NCBI RefSeq assembly: GCF_001969815.1
Contig: NZ_MRBK01000004.1
Coordinates: 310,001 to 374,000, forward strand
Direction: 5' to 3'
Source: Bacillus swezeyi
GTDB lineage: Bacteria > Bacillota > Bacilli > Bacillales > Bacillaceae
DNA length: 64,000 nt
Numbering within the stretch: position 1 is the first letter of the stretch; every line of letters starts with the position of its first letter. Of the stretch, positions 53,876 to 63,029 are shown piece after piece. Both the position numbers and the translations under genes were made by a program. The notes below the pieces were generated by a model. The model ran no database searches. It saw only the letters and a list, made by a program, of their open reading frames with translations, and had not been told where the DNA came from.

Positions 53876-54002
53876 TCAGCCTCCTTAAAAGTGTCATTTT
53901 TATATTACCCATTTTCAAAATAGGTACACATTTTAGACCGATGACGAAGGGAAAAAGTTTCTATTTTAAGTTAAAATTTAAAAAATATCCAAAGTATTCA
54001 CT

Positions 54003-54098
54003 TCAAATGCCAGCGCTTTCACGTGTATAAGTACTGTATTCAATTCTTTCCAGCATGTCGTATGCCTTATCCAGGTTATTCATGGGGACTCCATTCAT
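54003..54098 (-). CDS. Possible 31-residue small protein
   Basis: ATG 54098 follows GAGGTG by five bases; the frame encodes MNGVPMNNLDKAYDMLERIE and 11 more residues to TGA. Acidic, helix-forming, no known family. It is the only candidate in the 348-base gap between the RsiV-like gene and the HEAT-like gene. Could be the truncated start of a lost gene. Confidence 0.35.
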   Translation of the reverse strand: MNGVPMNNLDKAYDMLERIEYSTYTRESAGI

Positions 54099-54223
54099 TG
54101 GGACACCTCATTTAAAATGACATGTATCCCACTCTGTCGAAAAAGAACCGAAAAAGCAATTTGTCAAAACCCAATAAATCAGTTAATCTTTTCTCAACAA
54201 TTTTCAAAATGGGAGATGCTTAA

Positions 54224-54775
54224 ATGGACCATTTCATTCAGACGTATTTTGCAAACCTGGAGTCCAAAGATAAAAATATCCAGTATGAAGCCTATCAAAA
54301 CATTCTAGCCGCCGCTGAAAAAGAAGTGGACTGGGCATATGAGGTTTGGGATCAATTAATAGAAGACCTTCATCATCAAGACCATCATAAAAGATCAAGA
54401 GCAGCACAATTCCTTTCTTATTTAGCGGTCAGTGATCCGGATAAAAGGATCTTGAAGAATTTCCCTGAATTATGGAAAGTAACAAAAGATGAGAAGTTTG
54501 TCATCGCAAGGCACAGTCTGCAGTCGATTTGGAGGGTTGGCTTGGCCGGGACAGAACAGCGAGAGATGGTCCTGCATCATCTTGTTGAACGTTTTAACAA
54601 CTGCTTGCCAGAAAAAAATCATACGTTGATTCGATTTGATATCATTCAAGGCCTCAGACATTTATACGATGCGATAAATGCCGAAGAAATCAAGCAGATC
54701 GCAATAGATTTGGTTTCAAAGGAAGAAAATGAAAAATATCAAAAAAAGTATAAAGCTGTATGGAAAGATGCTTAA
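54224..54775 (+). CDS. HEAT-repeat-like helical protein
   Basis: 183 residues, all-helical, soluble. Paired helices of about 35 residues resemble HEAT units (YEAYQNILAAAEKEVDWAYE, HHKRSRAAQFLSYLAV, FVIARHSLQSIWRVGL, TLIRFDIIQGLRHLYD). Such proteins usually bind other proteins; no catalytic motif is visible. GGGAGATG site. It precedes the SAM riboswitch but is not part of its operon. Confidence 0.65.
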   Translation: MDHFIQTYFANLESKDKNIQYEAYQNILAAAEKEVDWAYEVWDQLIEDLHHQDHHKRSRAAQFLSYLAVSDPDKRILKNFPELWKVTKDEKFVIARHSLQSIWRVGLAGTEQREMVLHHLVERFNNCLPEKNHTLIRFDIIQGLRHLYDAINAEEIKQIAIDLVSKEENEKYQKKYKAVWKDA

Positions 54776-54877
54776 ACCTCTTGCAGCATGAGGAAAGATT
54801 TTGAGTAAACCCATTGACATTTTCACAAAAAGTATTAATATTAAAATTATTATAAAAATCGCATAAAAAAGGTTTTC

Positions 54878-54984
54878 CTTATCAAGAGTGGTGGAGGGAC
54901 TGGCCCTGTGAAACCCGGCAACCGCTGTCTATGACAGAACGGTGCTAAATCCTTAAGAGCATATTCGTGTTCTTGAAGATAAGG
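54878..54984 (+). promoter_or_regulatory. SAM-I (S-box) riboswitch
   Basis: CTTATCAAGAG.GGTGGAGGGA, CTGGCCCTGTGAAACCCGGC, AACC, then GGTGCTAAATCC and closing GATAAGG occur in order, the canonical S-box with its P1 stem CTTATC / GATAAG. High S-adenosylmethionine stabilises the aptamer and allows the terminator downstream to form, shutting off yxjG. Confidence 0.97.
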
Positions 54985-55000
54985 AGGAGATTGTATATCA

Positions 55001-55029
55001 AGCTCTTCCTGATAGGGAAGAGCTTTTTT
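55001..55029 (+). terminator. Riboswitch terminator ahead of yxjG
   Basis: AGCTCTTCC / GGAAGAGCT stem followed by TTTTTT, 38 bases before the yxjG start. Confidence 0.92.
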
Positions 55030-55066
55030 ATGTCCATAAAGACAAAAAAAGAAAGAGGGATCGATC

Positions 55067-56197
55067 ATGACACAATCAACTGAGTGGTCACAGGAAACGC
55101 GAACACAAAAAAAGGGGCCGTACCGAGCTGATCAAGTAGGAAGCCTCTTAAGGTCAGAACCTGTTAAAAAGGCGCGCCTCCAAAGATCGGCCGGTGAGAT
55201 GACCGCTGAACAATTGCGTGAGATTGAGAATGAAGAGATTCAGCGCATCGTAGAAAAGCAAAAAGAGATCGGGCTGAAAGCCGTGACGGACGGGGAGTTC
55301 CGCCGGGCTTGGTGGCACTTTGATTTTCTGGAAGGCTTAGACGGTGTTGAAGGCTATGTACCTGAAAGCGGCATTCAATTCCACAATACGAAAACAAAAG
55401 CACGCGGCATAAAAGTAAATGGCAAACTTGATTTTACGAATCACCCGATGCTTGAAGATTATCAATTTCTTCATAGTATTGCAGGCACCCACACGCCGAA
55501 AATGACGATTCCAAGTCCGAATATGCTGTTTTTCAGAGGGAAGCTGGAAGAAAGTGCATACAAGGATCTCGATGAGTTCAATCATGATGTAGCGCAGGCT
55601 TACAAAAAAGCAATCCGCGCATTCTATGATGCCGGCTGCCGTTATCTGCAGCTGGATGACACGGCTTGGGCAGTATTTTTCTCAGAAAAGGGGCAAGAAC
55701 AGATCAAGGCCTTCGGCCGCAAACCTGATGAGCTGCGTCAATCCTTTGCCAACACCATCAATGAAGCACTTGACGGACGCCCCGATGATTTAACTGTAAC
55801 AATGCACATTTGCCGCGGAAACTTCCGTTCGACATGGGCGGCATCAGGCGGATACGACGCCGCGGCGGAAACCATTTTCGACGGATTAAACCTTGACGGA
55901 CTCTTCCTTGAATTCGATGATGAACGCTCCGGAGGCTTTGACCCGCTTCGTTTCGTGAAACGGAAAGACTTGCAAATCGTCCTCGGCCTCATCACATCTA
56001 AATTCGGGGAGCTTGAAAGTCCGGATGCGATTAAGCGGCGCATTGAAGAGGCTTCACGCTATGTTGATCTGAACCAGCTTTGTTTGAGCCCGCAGTGCGG
56101 CTTCGCCTCTACAGAAGAAGGCAACCTGCTGACTGAAGAGCAGCAGTGGGAGAAGCTGCGCCATGTGATTGAGATTGCAGAAGATGTGTGGAAATAA
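55067..56197 (+). CDS. yxjG: MetE-C-terminal-like methionine synthase paralogue (YxjG/YxjH)
   Basis: 376 residues, the size of B. subtilis YxjG/YxjH and corresponding to the C-terminal barrel of cobalamin-independent methionine synthase. Zinc ligand region: His and Cys in TMHICRGNF, Glu, and Cys in LSPQCGFAS. DGEFRRAWWHFDFLEG is typical of this branch. Methylates homocysteine or a related thiol using a simpler methyl donor than MetE; the donor is not settled by sequence. S-box control supports a methionine-cycle role. The choice between G and H paralogue is uncertain. Confidence 0.88.
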   Translation: MTQSTEWSQETRTQKKGPYRADQVGSLLRSEPVKKARLQRSAGEMTAEQLREIENEEIQRIVEKQKEIGLKAVTDGEFRRAWWHFDFLEGLDGVEGYVPESGIQFHNTKTKARGIKVNGKLDFTNHPMLEDYQFLHSIAGTHTPKMTIPSPNMLFFRGKLEESAYKDLDEFNHDVAQAYKKAIRAFYDAGCRYLQLDDTAWAVFFSEKGQEQIKAFGRKPDELRQSFANTINEALDGRPDDLTVTMHICRGNFRSTWAASGGYDAAAETIFDGLNLDGLFLEFDDERSGGFDPLRFVKRKDLQIVLGLITSKFGELESPDAIKRRIEEASRYVDLNQLCLSPQCGFASTEEGNLLTEEQQWEKLRHVIEIAEDVWK

Positions 56198-56211
56198 ATT
56201 CAGATCACTTT

Positions 56212-56247
56212 GAGATATACCTTTCCTTAGGTATGTCTCTTTTTTTG
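56212..56247 (+). terminator. Terminator of yxjG
   Basis: GAGATATACC / GGTATGTCTC stem with one mismatch, followed by seven T. Confidence 0.85.
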
Positions 56248-56338
56248 TCCACTTTTACAATTTAAAAATCCTTCTTGATTTGTTCATAGTTTGATCATAT
56301 TTGGATTCTATAATGCTTTTAAGTGAGGTGACCGAATA

Positions 56339-58558
56339 ATGAAAAAGAAAAGGAAAATTGATATATTCCTAATTTTGATTCTCGTATTATCCGCAGGTTT
56401 AAATCTTTACGGAATCTGGAATAACGACACAGACAACGCCTACTATACGGCGGCCGTGGAAAGTATGACCCAAAGCTTTCATAACTTCTTTTACGCATCT
56501 TTTGACCCGGCAGGCTTTGTAACTGTTGATAAACCGCCTGTAGCATTATGGATTCAAACACTATTCGCTCTCGTATTCGGCGTGCACGGATGGAGCGTCG
56601 TTCTGCCCGAAGCGATTGCTGAAGTGATCTCTGTATCACTCTTGTACTTTATTGTAAAACCGACCTTTGGAAAAACGGCGGCAAGAATTGCTGCTCTCGT
56701 GATGGCATGTACACCGATTGCCGTTGCAGTCAGCCACACAAACAACGTTGACAGCATTCTCGTCCTTTGTTTGATGCTTGCAACCTGGATGTTGTTTAAA
56801 GCAGTCCGCACAGGAAAAATGTTGTGGCTCATCGCATCCTTCTTTATGGTCGGCGTCGGCTTTAACGTGAAAATGCTGCAGGCTTATATGGTGTTACCGG
56901 CATTCCTGCTATTTTATCTGATTGCAGCTAAGACGACCATTCGCAAAAAAATTGTATCTCTTATAACATCAGTCATTGTCCTGGCAGGTGTTTCCGTTTC
57001 CTGGGCAGTCATCGTCGACAGCCAGCCGGAGAGTTCGCGGCCTTATATCGGAAGCAGCCAAACCAACTCTGTACTTGAGCTCGCTTTTGGCTACAACGGA
57101 ATCCAGCGTCTCACCGGACAAAATGGCGGAGGCGGGGGAGCCGCTTCTTCTGATCAAGATCAAAAGAACCAGCAGCAGGAAAACAGCAGTTCCGATAACA
57201 GTTCAGACTCATCAAATGAACAAATGACTCCGCCAAGCGGAGGCGAGATGCCTGCTGGCGGACCGGACGGTCAACAAGGCGATGTTCAAAGCGGCGGAGG
57301 CGGCGGAAATGGTGCAGGCTCTTTCGGCACAGGTACACCGGGACCGCTGAGATTGTTCCAATCTGAGCTTTCAGGTCAGGCAAGCTGGCTGATCCCGTTT
57401 GTATTATTCGGTATTATCGGTTTACTGATTACAGGCCTTCGCGGTCAAAGAAAATTCAATGACACAACGAATGAAACGATATTCTGGACGATGTGGCTTG
57501 TGCCGGTCGCTGCATTCTTCAGCGTCGCGGGATTCTTCCACCATTACTATCTGATCATGCTGGCAGCACCGATTGCCGCTTTGGCTGGTGCAGGCTGGAC
57601 GTCACTGGTCCGCCTCTACCAAGAGGAAAGCGGCTGGAAAAAATGGCTGCTTCCAATCGGCATTTTGCTGACAACTGCATTTGAATTATATATTTTGAAT
57701 CCTTACATCAGCGACATCGGCATCATTTGGAGTATTCTCATCGGTGCTTTCGGAATCGTCACAAGCTGTCTTCTCTTCTTTGTTAAAAAAGGAAAGTCAT
57801 TCAGCTATTATGTATCACTTGCAGCACTTCTCGGGATGCTGATCGGTCCTTTTTACTGGACAACGGCAACTCTCGCTGACGGGGTGAACGGTATGATACC
57901 GCAAGCAGGTCCTCAATCGGCGCAGTCATTTGGCGGCGGCGGTAAGATGAACAACGGCGGCGGACCTCCTGGATTTGGAAGCCAAGACGGCCAAACAGAC
58001 AACAATGAAAACAGCAGTCAAAACGGAGCAACAGATTCTGACTCTGAGCAAAACAGCCAAAACGCCAATGAAGCTCCAACTGGCATGGATCCTGAACAAA
58101 GCGGCCAAAACGAGAACGGAGACAGCTCCAGCAAGTCTGAGCAAGGCAGAGCGGGCGGCGGCAGCCCTGGAAGCGGCGAATCAGTCGATGAAGAACTGTT
58201 GTCTTACCTGGAAAAGAACAACACAGGAGAAAAGTATTTGTTCGCGGTCTCAAATTCTAATTCCGCTTCCTCCTACATCATCAAAACAGGCAAAGCTGTG
58301 ATGGCGATGGGCGGATTCTCAGGCAGCGACCCGATCCTGACTGTTGATGAACTTGAGAAGCTCGTCAAAAACGGAGAAGTCAAATACTTCATGATTGGCG
58401 GCGGCCGAGGCCAAGATAATTCGGAACTCACCAGCTGGATTAAAGAAAACGGAACGAAGATTTCAAAAAGCGAATACAGCAGCTCTTCTTCAGACGACAG
58501 TTCACAGTCTGGCGGACCTGGTGGAAATCAGACGCTCTATAAAGCGGAGCTGGATTGA
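56339..58558 (+). CDS. ykcB: PMT/ArnT-family membrane glycosyltransferase YkcB
   Basis: 739 residues. N-terminal GT-C fold: first-helix segment followed by the catalytic-loop motif NDTDNAYYTAAVESM and SFDPAGFVTVDKPP, then about 12 TM helices. Two long low-complexity extracellular stretches (about residues 255-335 and 525-620) are rich in Gly, Ser, Asn, Gln and Asp, followed by a C-terminal extracellular domain (DEELLSYLEKNNTGEKYLFA). The family transfers a sugar from polyprenyl phosphate to an acceptor outside the cell. YkcC next to it would make the polyprenyl-phosphate sugar. First gene of ykcB-ykcC-galE. Confidence 0.92.
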   Translation: MKKKRKIDIFLILILVLSAGLNLYGIWNNDTDNAYYTAAVESMTQSFHNFFYASFDPAGFVTVDKPPVALWIQTLFALVFGVHGWSVVLPEAIAEVISVSLLYFIVKPTFGKTAARIAALVMACTPIAVAVSHTNNVDSILVLCLMLATWMLFKAVRTGKMLWLIASFFMVGVGFNVKMLQAYMVLPAFLLFYLIAAKTTIRKKIVSLITSVIVLAGVSVSWAVIVDSQPESSRPYIGSSQTNSVLELAFGYNGIQRLTGQNGGGGGAASSDQDQKNQQQENSSSDNSSDSSNEQMTPPSGGEMPAGGPDGQQGDVQSGGGGGNGAGSFGTGTPGPLRLFQSELSGQASWLIPFVLFGIIGLLITGLRGQRKFNDTTNETIFWTMWLVPVAAFFSVAGFFHHYYLIMLAAPIAALAGAGWTSLVRLYQEESGWKKWLLPIGILLTTAFELYILNPYISDIGIIWSILIGAFGIVTSCLLFFVKKGKSFSYYVSLAALLGMLIGPFYWTTATLADGVNGMIPQAGPQSAQSFGGGGKMNNGGGPPGFGSQDGQTDNNENSSQNGATDSDSEQNSQNANEAPTGMDPEQSGQNENGDSSSKSEQGRAGGGSPGSGESVDEELLSYLEKNNTGEKYLFAVSNSNSASSYIIKTGKAVMAMGGFSGSDPILTVDELEKLVKNGEVKYFMIGGGRGQDNSELTSWIKENGTKISKSEYSSSSSDDSSQSGGPGGNQTLYKAELD

Positions 58559-58578
58559 TGAAAGGAAAGGTGATCAAT

Positions 58579-59556
58579 ATGAACGAACCCGTCACATTTT
58601 CAATTGTTGTTCCCGTCTTTAACGAGGCGGAAGTCCTCGACGGCACCTATGAGAGACTGAAAAGCGTCATGGATTCAACCGGAGAAACATACGAGCTGAT
58701 TTTTGTAAATGACGGCTCCAGCGACGACAGCATGCATATGCTGAAGTCGCTGGCTCAGTCCGATCCGGCTGTCAAATGCATCAATTTCTCAAGAAACTTC
58801 GGCCACCAGATTGCGATCACCGCCGGTACGGACTATGCTGCCGGCAAGGCGATCGTCGTCATCGACGCCGATCTTCAGGATCCTCCCGAACTGATTTTGG
58901 AAATGGCTGAAAAATGGCGCCAAGGCTTTGATGTTGTCTACGCCGTTCGAACGAAGCGCGAAGGTGAAACGTTTTTCAAAAAGCAGACAGCCTCCATGTT
59001 TTACCGCATTCTAAGACGGCTCACAGATGTCGATATCCCGGTCGATACTGGAGATTTCCGGCTCATGGACCGCAAAGTCGTCAATGAAATGAACAAGCTG
59101 AAAGAGAAAAATCCGTTTGTCCGCGGGCTTGTCAGCTGGCTCGGCTTCAAGCAGACGGCCGTCTATTACGAGCGGCATGAGCGGCTTGCAGGAGAAACGA
59201 AGTACCCGCTCAAAAAAATGCTGAAGCTTTCGCTCGACGGCATCACTTCATTTTCATTTCAGCCTCTGAAACTGGCAAGCTACTCAGGCATCGCGCTGTC
59301 AGCGATCGGCTTTATATACGCTTTTATCGTCGTCTGCCTGAAGCTGTTTACGACAAGCACCATTACCGGGTGGTCATCGATGATTATTCTGCAGTGCCTG
59401 TTCAGCGGATTCATCCTGATCATCCTCGGAGCGGTCGGCGAGTACATCGGCCGCATTTATGACGAAGTGAAAGACCGGCCGCTCTATATTGTAGATGAAA
59501 AATACGGATTTGAAGAACAAAGACGGCCTGTCGCCCCGCAGCGTCATATCATATAG
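58579..59556 (+). CDS. ykcC: Polyprenyl-phosphate glycosyltransferase YkcC (GT2, GtrB-like)
   Basis: 325 residues from ATG 58579 behind AAGGTGAT; the frame extends eight codons upstream into the ykcB stop. GT2 domain with FSIVVPVFNEAEVL, VNDGSSDDS and DADLQDPPE (DxD-type metal site). Two C-terminal TM helices (about 230-255 and 265-290) follow. Transfers a sugar from its nucleotide form to undecaprenyl phosphate on the inner face for use by YkcB. Ends 28 bases before galE. Confidence 0.92.
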   Translation: MNEPVTFSIVVPVFNEAEVLDGTYERLKSVMDSTGETYELIFVNDGSSDDSMHMLKSLAQSDPAVKCINFSRNFGHQIAITAGTDYAAGKAIVVIDADLQDPPELILEMAEKWRQGFDVVYAVRTKREGETFFKKQTASMFYRILRRLTDVDIPVDTGDFRLMDRKVVNEMNKLKEKNPFVRGLVSWLGFKQTAVYYERHERLAGETKYPLKKMLKLSLDGITSFSFQPLKLASYSGIALSAIGFIYAFIVVCLKLFTTSTITGWSSMIILQCLFSGFILIILGAVGEYIGRIYDEVKDRPLYIVDEKYGFEEQRRPVAPQRHII

Positions 59557-59584
59557 CAACTAAGAACCAAAAGGAGAGATTTCG

Positions 59585-60583
59585 ATGAGTATACTCGTTG
59601 TCGGGGGAGCCGGTTATATCGGTTCCCATGCCGTTTACACATTAATTGAGAAAAATGAAAAAGCCGTCGTTGTCGACTCCCTGGCAACCGGACATGCAGA
59701 AGCCGTCCACCCTGAAGCCGTTTTTTACAAAGGCGACATCCGGGACCGGCATTTTCTCAGGCAGGTATTCGAAAACGAGGACATCGAAACGGTGATGCAT
59801 TTCGCAGCTTCTCCTATTTCAACCCAGTCAAATCGCGTGTTTTCCTCTTTCAACGAAAACATCGCAGGGATGGAAACACTGCTAGACGTCATGAAAGAAT
59901 TCGCGGTCAAGCAGATCGTCTTTGCTTCAAGCGCGACCGTCTACGGCAGCACAAAAGATGTGCCGATTACAGAGGAATCAAAACCACAGCCTGTTCATCC
60001 CCACGGAAAAGTCAAATGGCTGATGGAGAATATGCTGATGGAAGCGGAAAAAGCGTACGGCCTCAACTATGTGATTCTCCGTTCCTTCAATGTGGGAGGG
60101 GCTCATCCATCCGCAGCGATCGGCGAAGACCGCACGGATGATTCGCATCTGATTTCAAATGTTCTGTGTGCCTCGATCGGCCAAAACTCATTCGGAACAA
60201 AACATGACAGGACAGCAGGCACGCCGGGGATTCGCGATTATGTCCACGTCCAGGATCTCGCCGAAGCCCATGTTCTCGCCATCAACCATTTACGGCAAGG
60301 AAAAGGGAGCCGGACATTCAATCTCGGCTATGGCGAAGGCTATTCAGCCGAACAAGTCATCCAGGCCGCCCAGTATGTCACAGGCATCGGCCTCATTCCC
60401 GTCACACCATCCGCTGACAGCACAGACGCCCCAGATGCCTTGATCGCTTCCTCTTCCCGCGCCAGAAAGGAATTAGGCTGGACCCCGAAACACAACAGCC
60501 TGATCGCCATCATCCGCGACGCCTGGAACTGGCATTCTGCCAATCCATATGGATATTCGCAGCATAAGGTGAGACAGGGATAA
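59585..60583 (+). CDS. galE: GalE-like UDP-sugar epimerase with altered catalytic Tyr
   Basis: 332 residues, extended SDR. NAD site GGAGYIGSH, SSATVYGS (Ser/Thr of the triad), RSFNVGGAHP and RDYVHVQDLAEAH are typical of UDP-glucose 4-epimerase. The YxxxK catalytic motif, normally PYGxxK, reads PHGKVK, so the general-base Tyr is His (codon CAC at about 60001). Such a change would normally cripple epimerisation. In this operon it would supply a UDP-sugar for ykcC/ykcB; whether it is active, altered in reaction, or only structural is open. AAGGAGAG site. Confidence 0.85.
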   Translation: MSILVVGGAGYIGSHAVYTLIEKNEKAVVVDSLATGHAEAVHPEAVFYKGDIRDRHFLRQVFENEDIETVMHFAASPISTQSNRVFSSFNENIAGMETLLDVMKEFAVKQIVFASSATVYGSTKDVPITEESKPQPVHPHGKVKWLMENMLMEAEKAYGLNYVILRSFNVGGAHPSAAIGEDRTDDSHLISNVLCASIGQNSFGTKHDRTAGTPGIRDYVHVQDLAEAHVLAINHLRQGKGSRTFNLGYGEGYSAEQVIQAAQYVTGIGLIPVTPSADSTDAPDALIASSSRARKELGWTPKHNSLIAIIRDAWNWHSANPYGYSQHKVRQG

Positions 60584-60587
60584 ATAA

Positions 60588-60630
60588 AAAACTGCACCCC
60601 AATGGTTAGCAATAGGAGGTGCAGTTTTTT
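60588..60630 (+). terminator. Bidirectional terminator after galE
   Basis: AAAACTGCACC / GGTGCAGTTTT stem, followed by T on the plus strand and preceded by A-run, so it can also end the minus-strand gene at 60666. Confidence 0.8.
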
Positions 60631-60665
60631 ATTCATGATGAATGCTGTAAATCAAAATCTAATCA

Positions 60666-61769
60666 CTAATAATCAATCAAGTAAGCAGTCGGCTGTTTTT
60701 TGTCCTGCAAATCAATCAGCATGTCAATATATCCCGAGCCAAACCAGATGAAATCATATGAAAAATGGATGGCCACATAATTCTCATTAAAATATTTAAT
60801 TTTAGCTGAATCGACTTTTTTCACTTTCAAATCTGCTCCGTCAAAAGCTTCTTCAAAATCCAAATTAAATTGCGCTTCATCCTTATTATTTCCTTTTAGA
60901 TAATTTTCCACCGTTTGAATGTGCTGGACACCTTCAGACATGACATCTTTGTCTTCAGCCCCGTTGAGATATACATATTTGCCGTCTTCGCTTAAATAAT
61001 CATCATCACTGATTTTTCTGACTTGGTTTGTCTTTTTTTCGAAAATGTATTTATCAAATAAGTGTAGATATGACCCCTCCTCAGTCACTTTTGGAAAAAC
61101 AGACAGGTAATCATATAATTTTCCGGACTCGATTGTTGCGGGTAATTCATCTTTTTTGACGATTTGGTATTTTAAGAGATTTTGTTTTAAAAATAAATAA
61201 TATGTCTTTGCATCTCCTTCGCCTGTATAACCTGTATAATCCTTTATTCCGATCAGCATGTTTTTCTTATCAACAGCATAAAGATAGAGATAAATATTTT
61301 CAGAATCTGCTGTTGCTTTTATGGGCAGCTTTATCTTTTTTTCACCTAGTTCCGTTTGCACTTGCAGCATATTTTTATGATCCAACCGCAAATCAGGCAG
61401 ATGACGTTCTATTTTATAGCAAATGGGCCCTTTGACATCCAAAAACTTGCTATTGTTTACGTGAGAGTGAAACATTTTATCAGCTGAAAAAACCGACTCA
61501 TATGAATCCTGAAGCTCTTTATCTGTATATTGATAATACCGAAGCCCATCCACACCACCGCGCATTATCGTATACTTATGATCTTTATAATTTAACGTCG
61601 CATCGCCCGCTAATCCACTTTCAATTCTCATATACTCTTTAAATGCCGAACTGTCTTCTTTTGGATATCCTTATATATATATGAATGCATCATCGTCTTT
61701 TCCGCAGTTGGTGATCACCAGCAAGCATATTATGAAAATGCCTAAATATATAAACTTTCTTTTCTTCAT
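60666..61769 (-). pseudogene. Lipoprotein paralogue interrupted by a nonsense codon
   Basis: A 367-codon frame from ATG 61769 encodes a lipoprotein signal (KFIYLGIFIICLLVITNC) and then aligns throughout with the gene at 61888: TIMR, LRYYQYTD, VQTVENYLKGN, FNENYVAIHFSYD and the final QPTAYLIDY. Codon 33 (61671-61673) is TAA, where the paralogue has a Lys in IYKKG. The downstream part is still open from ATG 61631, but that product would lack a signal peptide. Either a recent pseudogene or, less likely, an internally started cytosolic form. Confidence 0.75.
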
Positions 61770-61859
61770 TAAATTGTTGCCTATTCTTTTTTTGTCCCCC
61801 GTTTAATTGATTAAATAACCAAAGATTTTAGACAGCTTGCCCCAACTTTGAGACCTGCC

Positions 61860-61886
61860 GGGACTGAACAAAAATTTTTCAGTCCC
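61860..61886 (-). terminator. Terminator of the lipoprotein gene
   Basis: GGGACTGA / TCAGTCCC stem with an A/T-rich interior, immediately after the stop codon of the gene at 61888. Confidence 0.6.
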
Positions 61887-61887
61887 A

Positions 61888-63018
61888 CTATTCAATTCCT
61901 AAATCAACTAAGTAAGCGGTCGGCTGTTTTTTGTTTTTTTGAAAATCAAGCAGTACATTAAGGGATCCTGCTGTACCAATTGTCTTCCCATGATAGGAAA
62001 TATTCAAAACTACATAATTTTCATTAAAATAATGAATATCAGCTATCCTTGCCTTGCCAGAGTTAAATTCCATCTCTTTCGCAATTTGTTTAAAATCCAG
62101 TTTAAATTGCGCTTCATACTTATCATTTCCTTTAAGATAATTTTCTACTGTTTGTATCTTTTGAATACCATCAGCCATGACATTTGTTTCTTTTTCTTTT
62201 GCTCCATTAATATAAACATACTTACCATCTTCGCTTAGAATATCAGTGTCTTTAATTGTCTTGACTTTGTTGGTCTTTTTTTCAAAAATGTATTTATCAA
62301 ATAACTTAAGGTATGACCCATCCTCCACCACTTTTGGAAAGACGGAGAAGTATTCCTTTAACTTCCCGGACTCAATTGTTGCATTTAATTCCTCTTCTTT
62401 GACAATCCGGTGTTTTGAAAAATCTCTTTTTAAAAAAAGATAATATATTTGTCTGTCTCCTAAGTCACCACTTTTTAATTTTTCATATACTTCTACTTTT
62501 ATCAGCAAACTGTCTTTACTAATTGCTTCTAGCGCCAGATGTACTTTTTTGCCTTTGGCTGATGGAAACTCAAATTTTTTTTCTCCGTTTTTTGTTTTCA
62601 CTTCTAGGACATTCTTTTTATCTAATGACATCTCCGGAAGATCATGTTCAATTTTATTGTGAATGAGTTTTTCTTTATTTAGAAATTCAGTTGTTTTCAA
62701 GTTATATAATTTTGTTGCAGGATATTTTTTAGCCGAAAGAAAAGGCCTGTAAAAATCCTCTAGTTCTTCATCCGTATATTGATAATACCGAAGCCCTTTT
62801 TTATCACTGCGCATGATCGTATATGTATGGCCTTGATAACTCAAAGTTGCATCTGTCGCTAAATCAAGTTCATGTCTCATAAATTCTCTAAATGCCGGAC
62901 TGTCTTTTGGTAATCCTTTTTTATAGATGACTTCCTGAACATTATCTTTGCCACAGCCAGTGATAACCAGCAAGAATACTATTAAAACACCTATACTCAT
63001 AAACCTTTTTTTTATCAT
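61888..63018 (-). CDS. Lipoprotein of unknown function; candidate immunity protein
   Basis: 376 residues. Lipoprotein signal VLIVFLLVITGC, Cys22. The rest is a beta-rich, Lys-rich extracellular domain (YTIMRSDKKGLRYYQYTDEEL; YFSVFPKVVEDGSYLKLFDK; ENYVVLNISYHGKTIGTAG). I know no enzyme motif. It lies 11 bases after the alpha/beta-hydrolase gene and has a tandem, broken copy downstream. In Staphylococcus the type VII lipase effector TslA is neutralised by surface lipoproteins encoded beside it; the layout here is similar, but homology is not claimed. Confidence 0.75.
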   Translation of the reverse strand: MIKKRFMSIGVLIVFLLVITGCGKDNVQEVIYKKGLPKDSPAFREFMRHELDLATDATLSYQGHTYTIMRSDKKGLRYYQYTDEELEDFYRPFLSAKKYPATKLYNLKTTEFLNKEKLIHNKIEHDLPEMSLDKKNVLEVKTKNGEKKFEFPSAKGKKVHLALEAISKDSLLIKVEVYEKLKSGDLGDRQIYYLFLKRDFSKHRIVKEEELNATIESGKLKEYFSVFPKVVEDGSYLKLFDKYIFEKKTNKVKTIKDTDILSEDGKYVYINGAKEKETNVMADGIQKIQTVENYLKGNDKYEAQFKLDFKQIAKEMEFNSGKARIADIHYFNENYVVLNISYHGKTIGTAGSLNVLLDFQKNKKQPTAYLVDLGIE

Positions 63019-63029
63019 TGAAACTGCTC

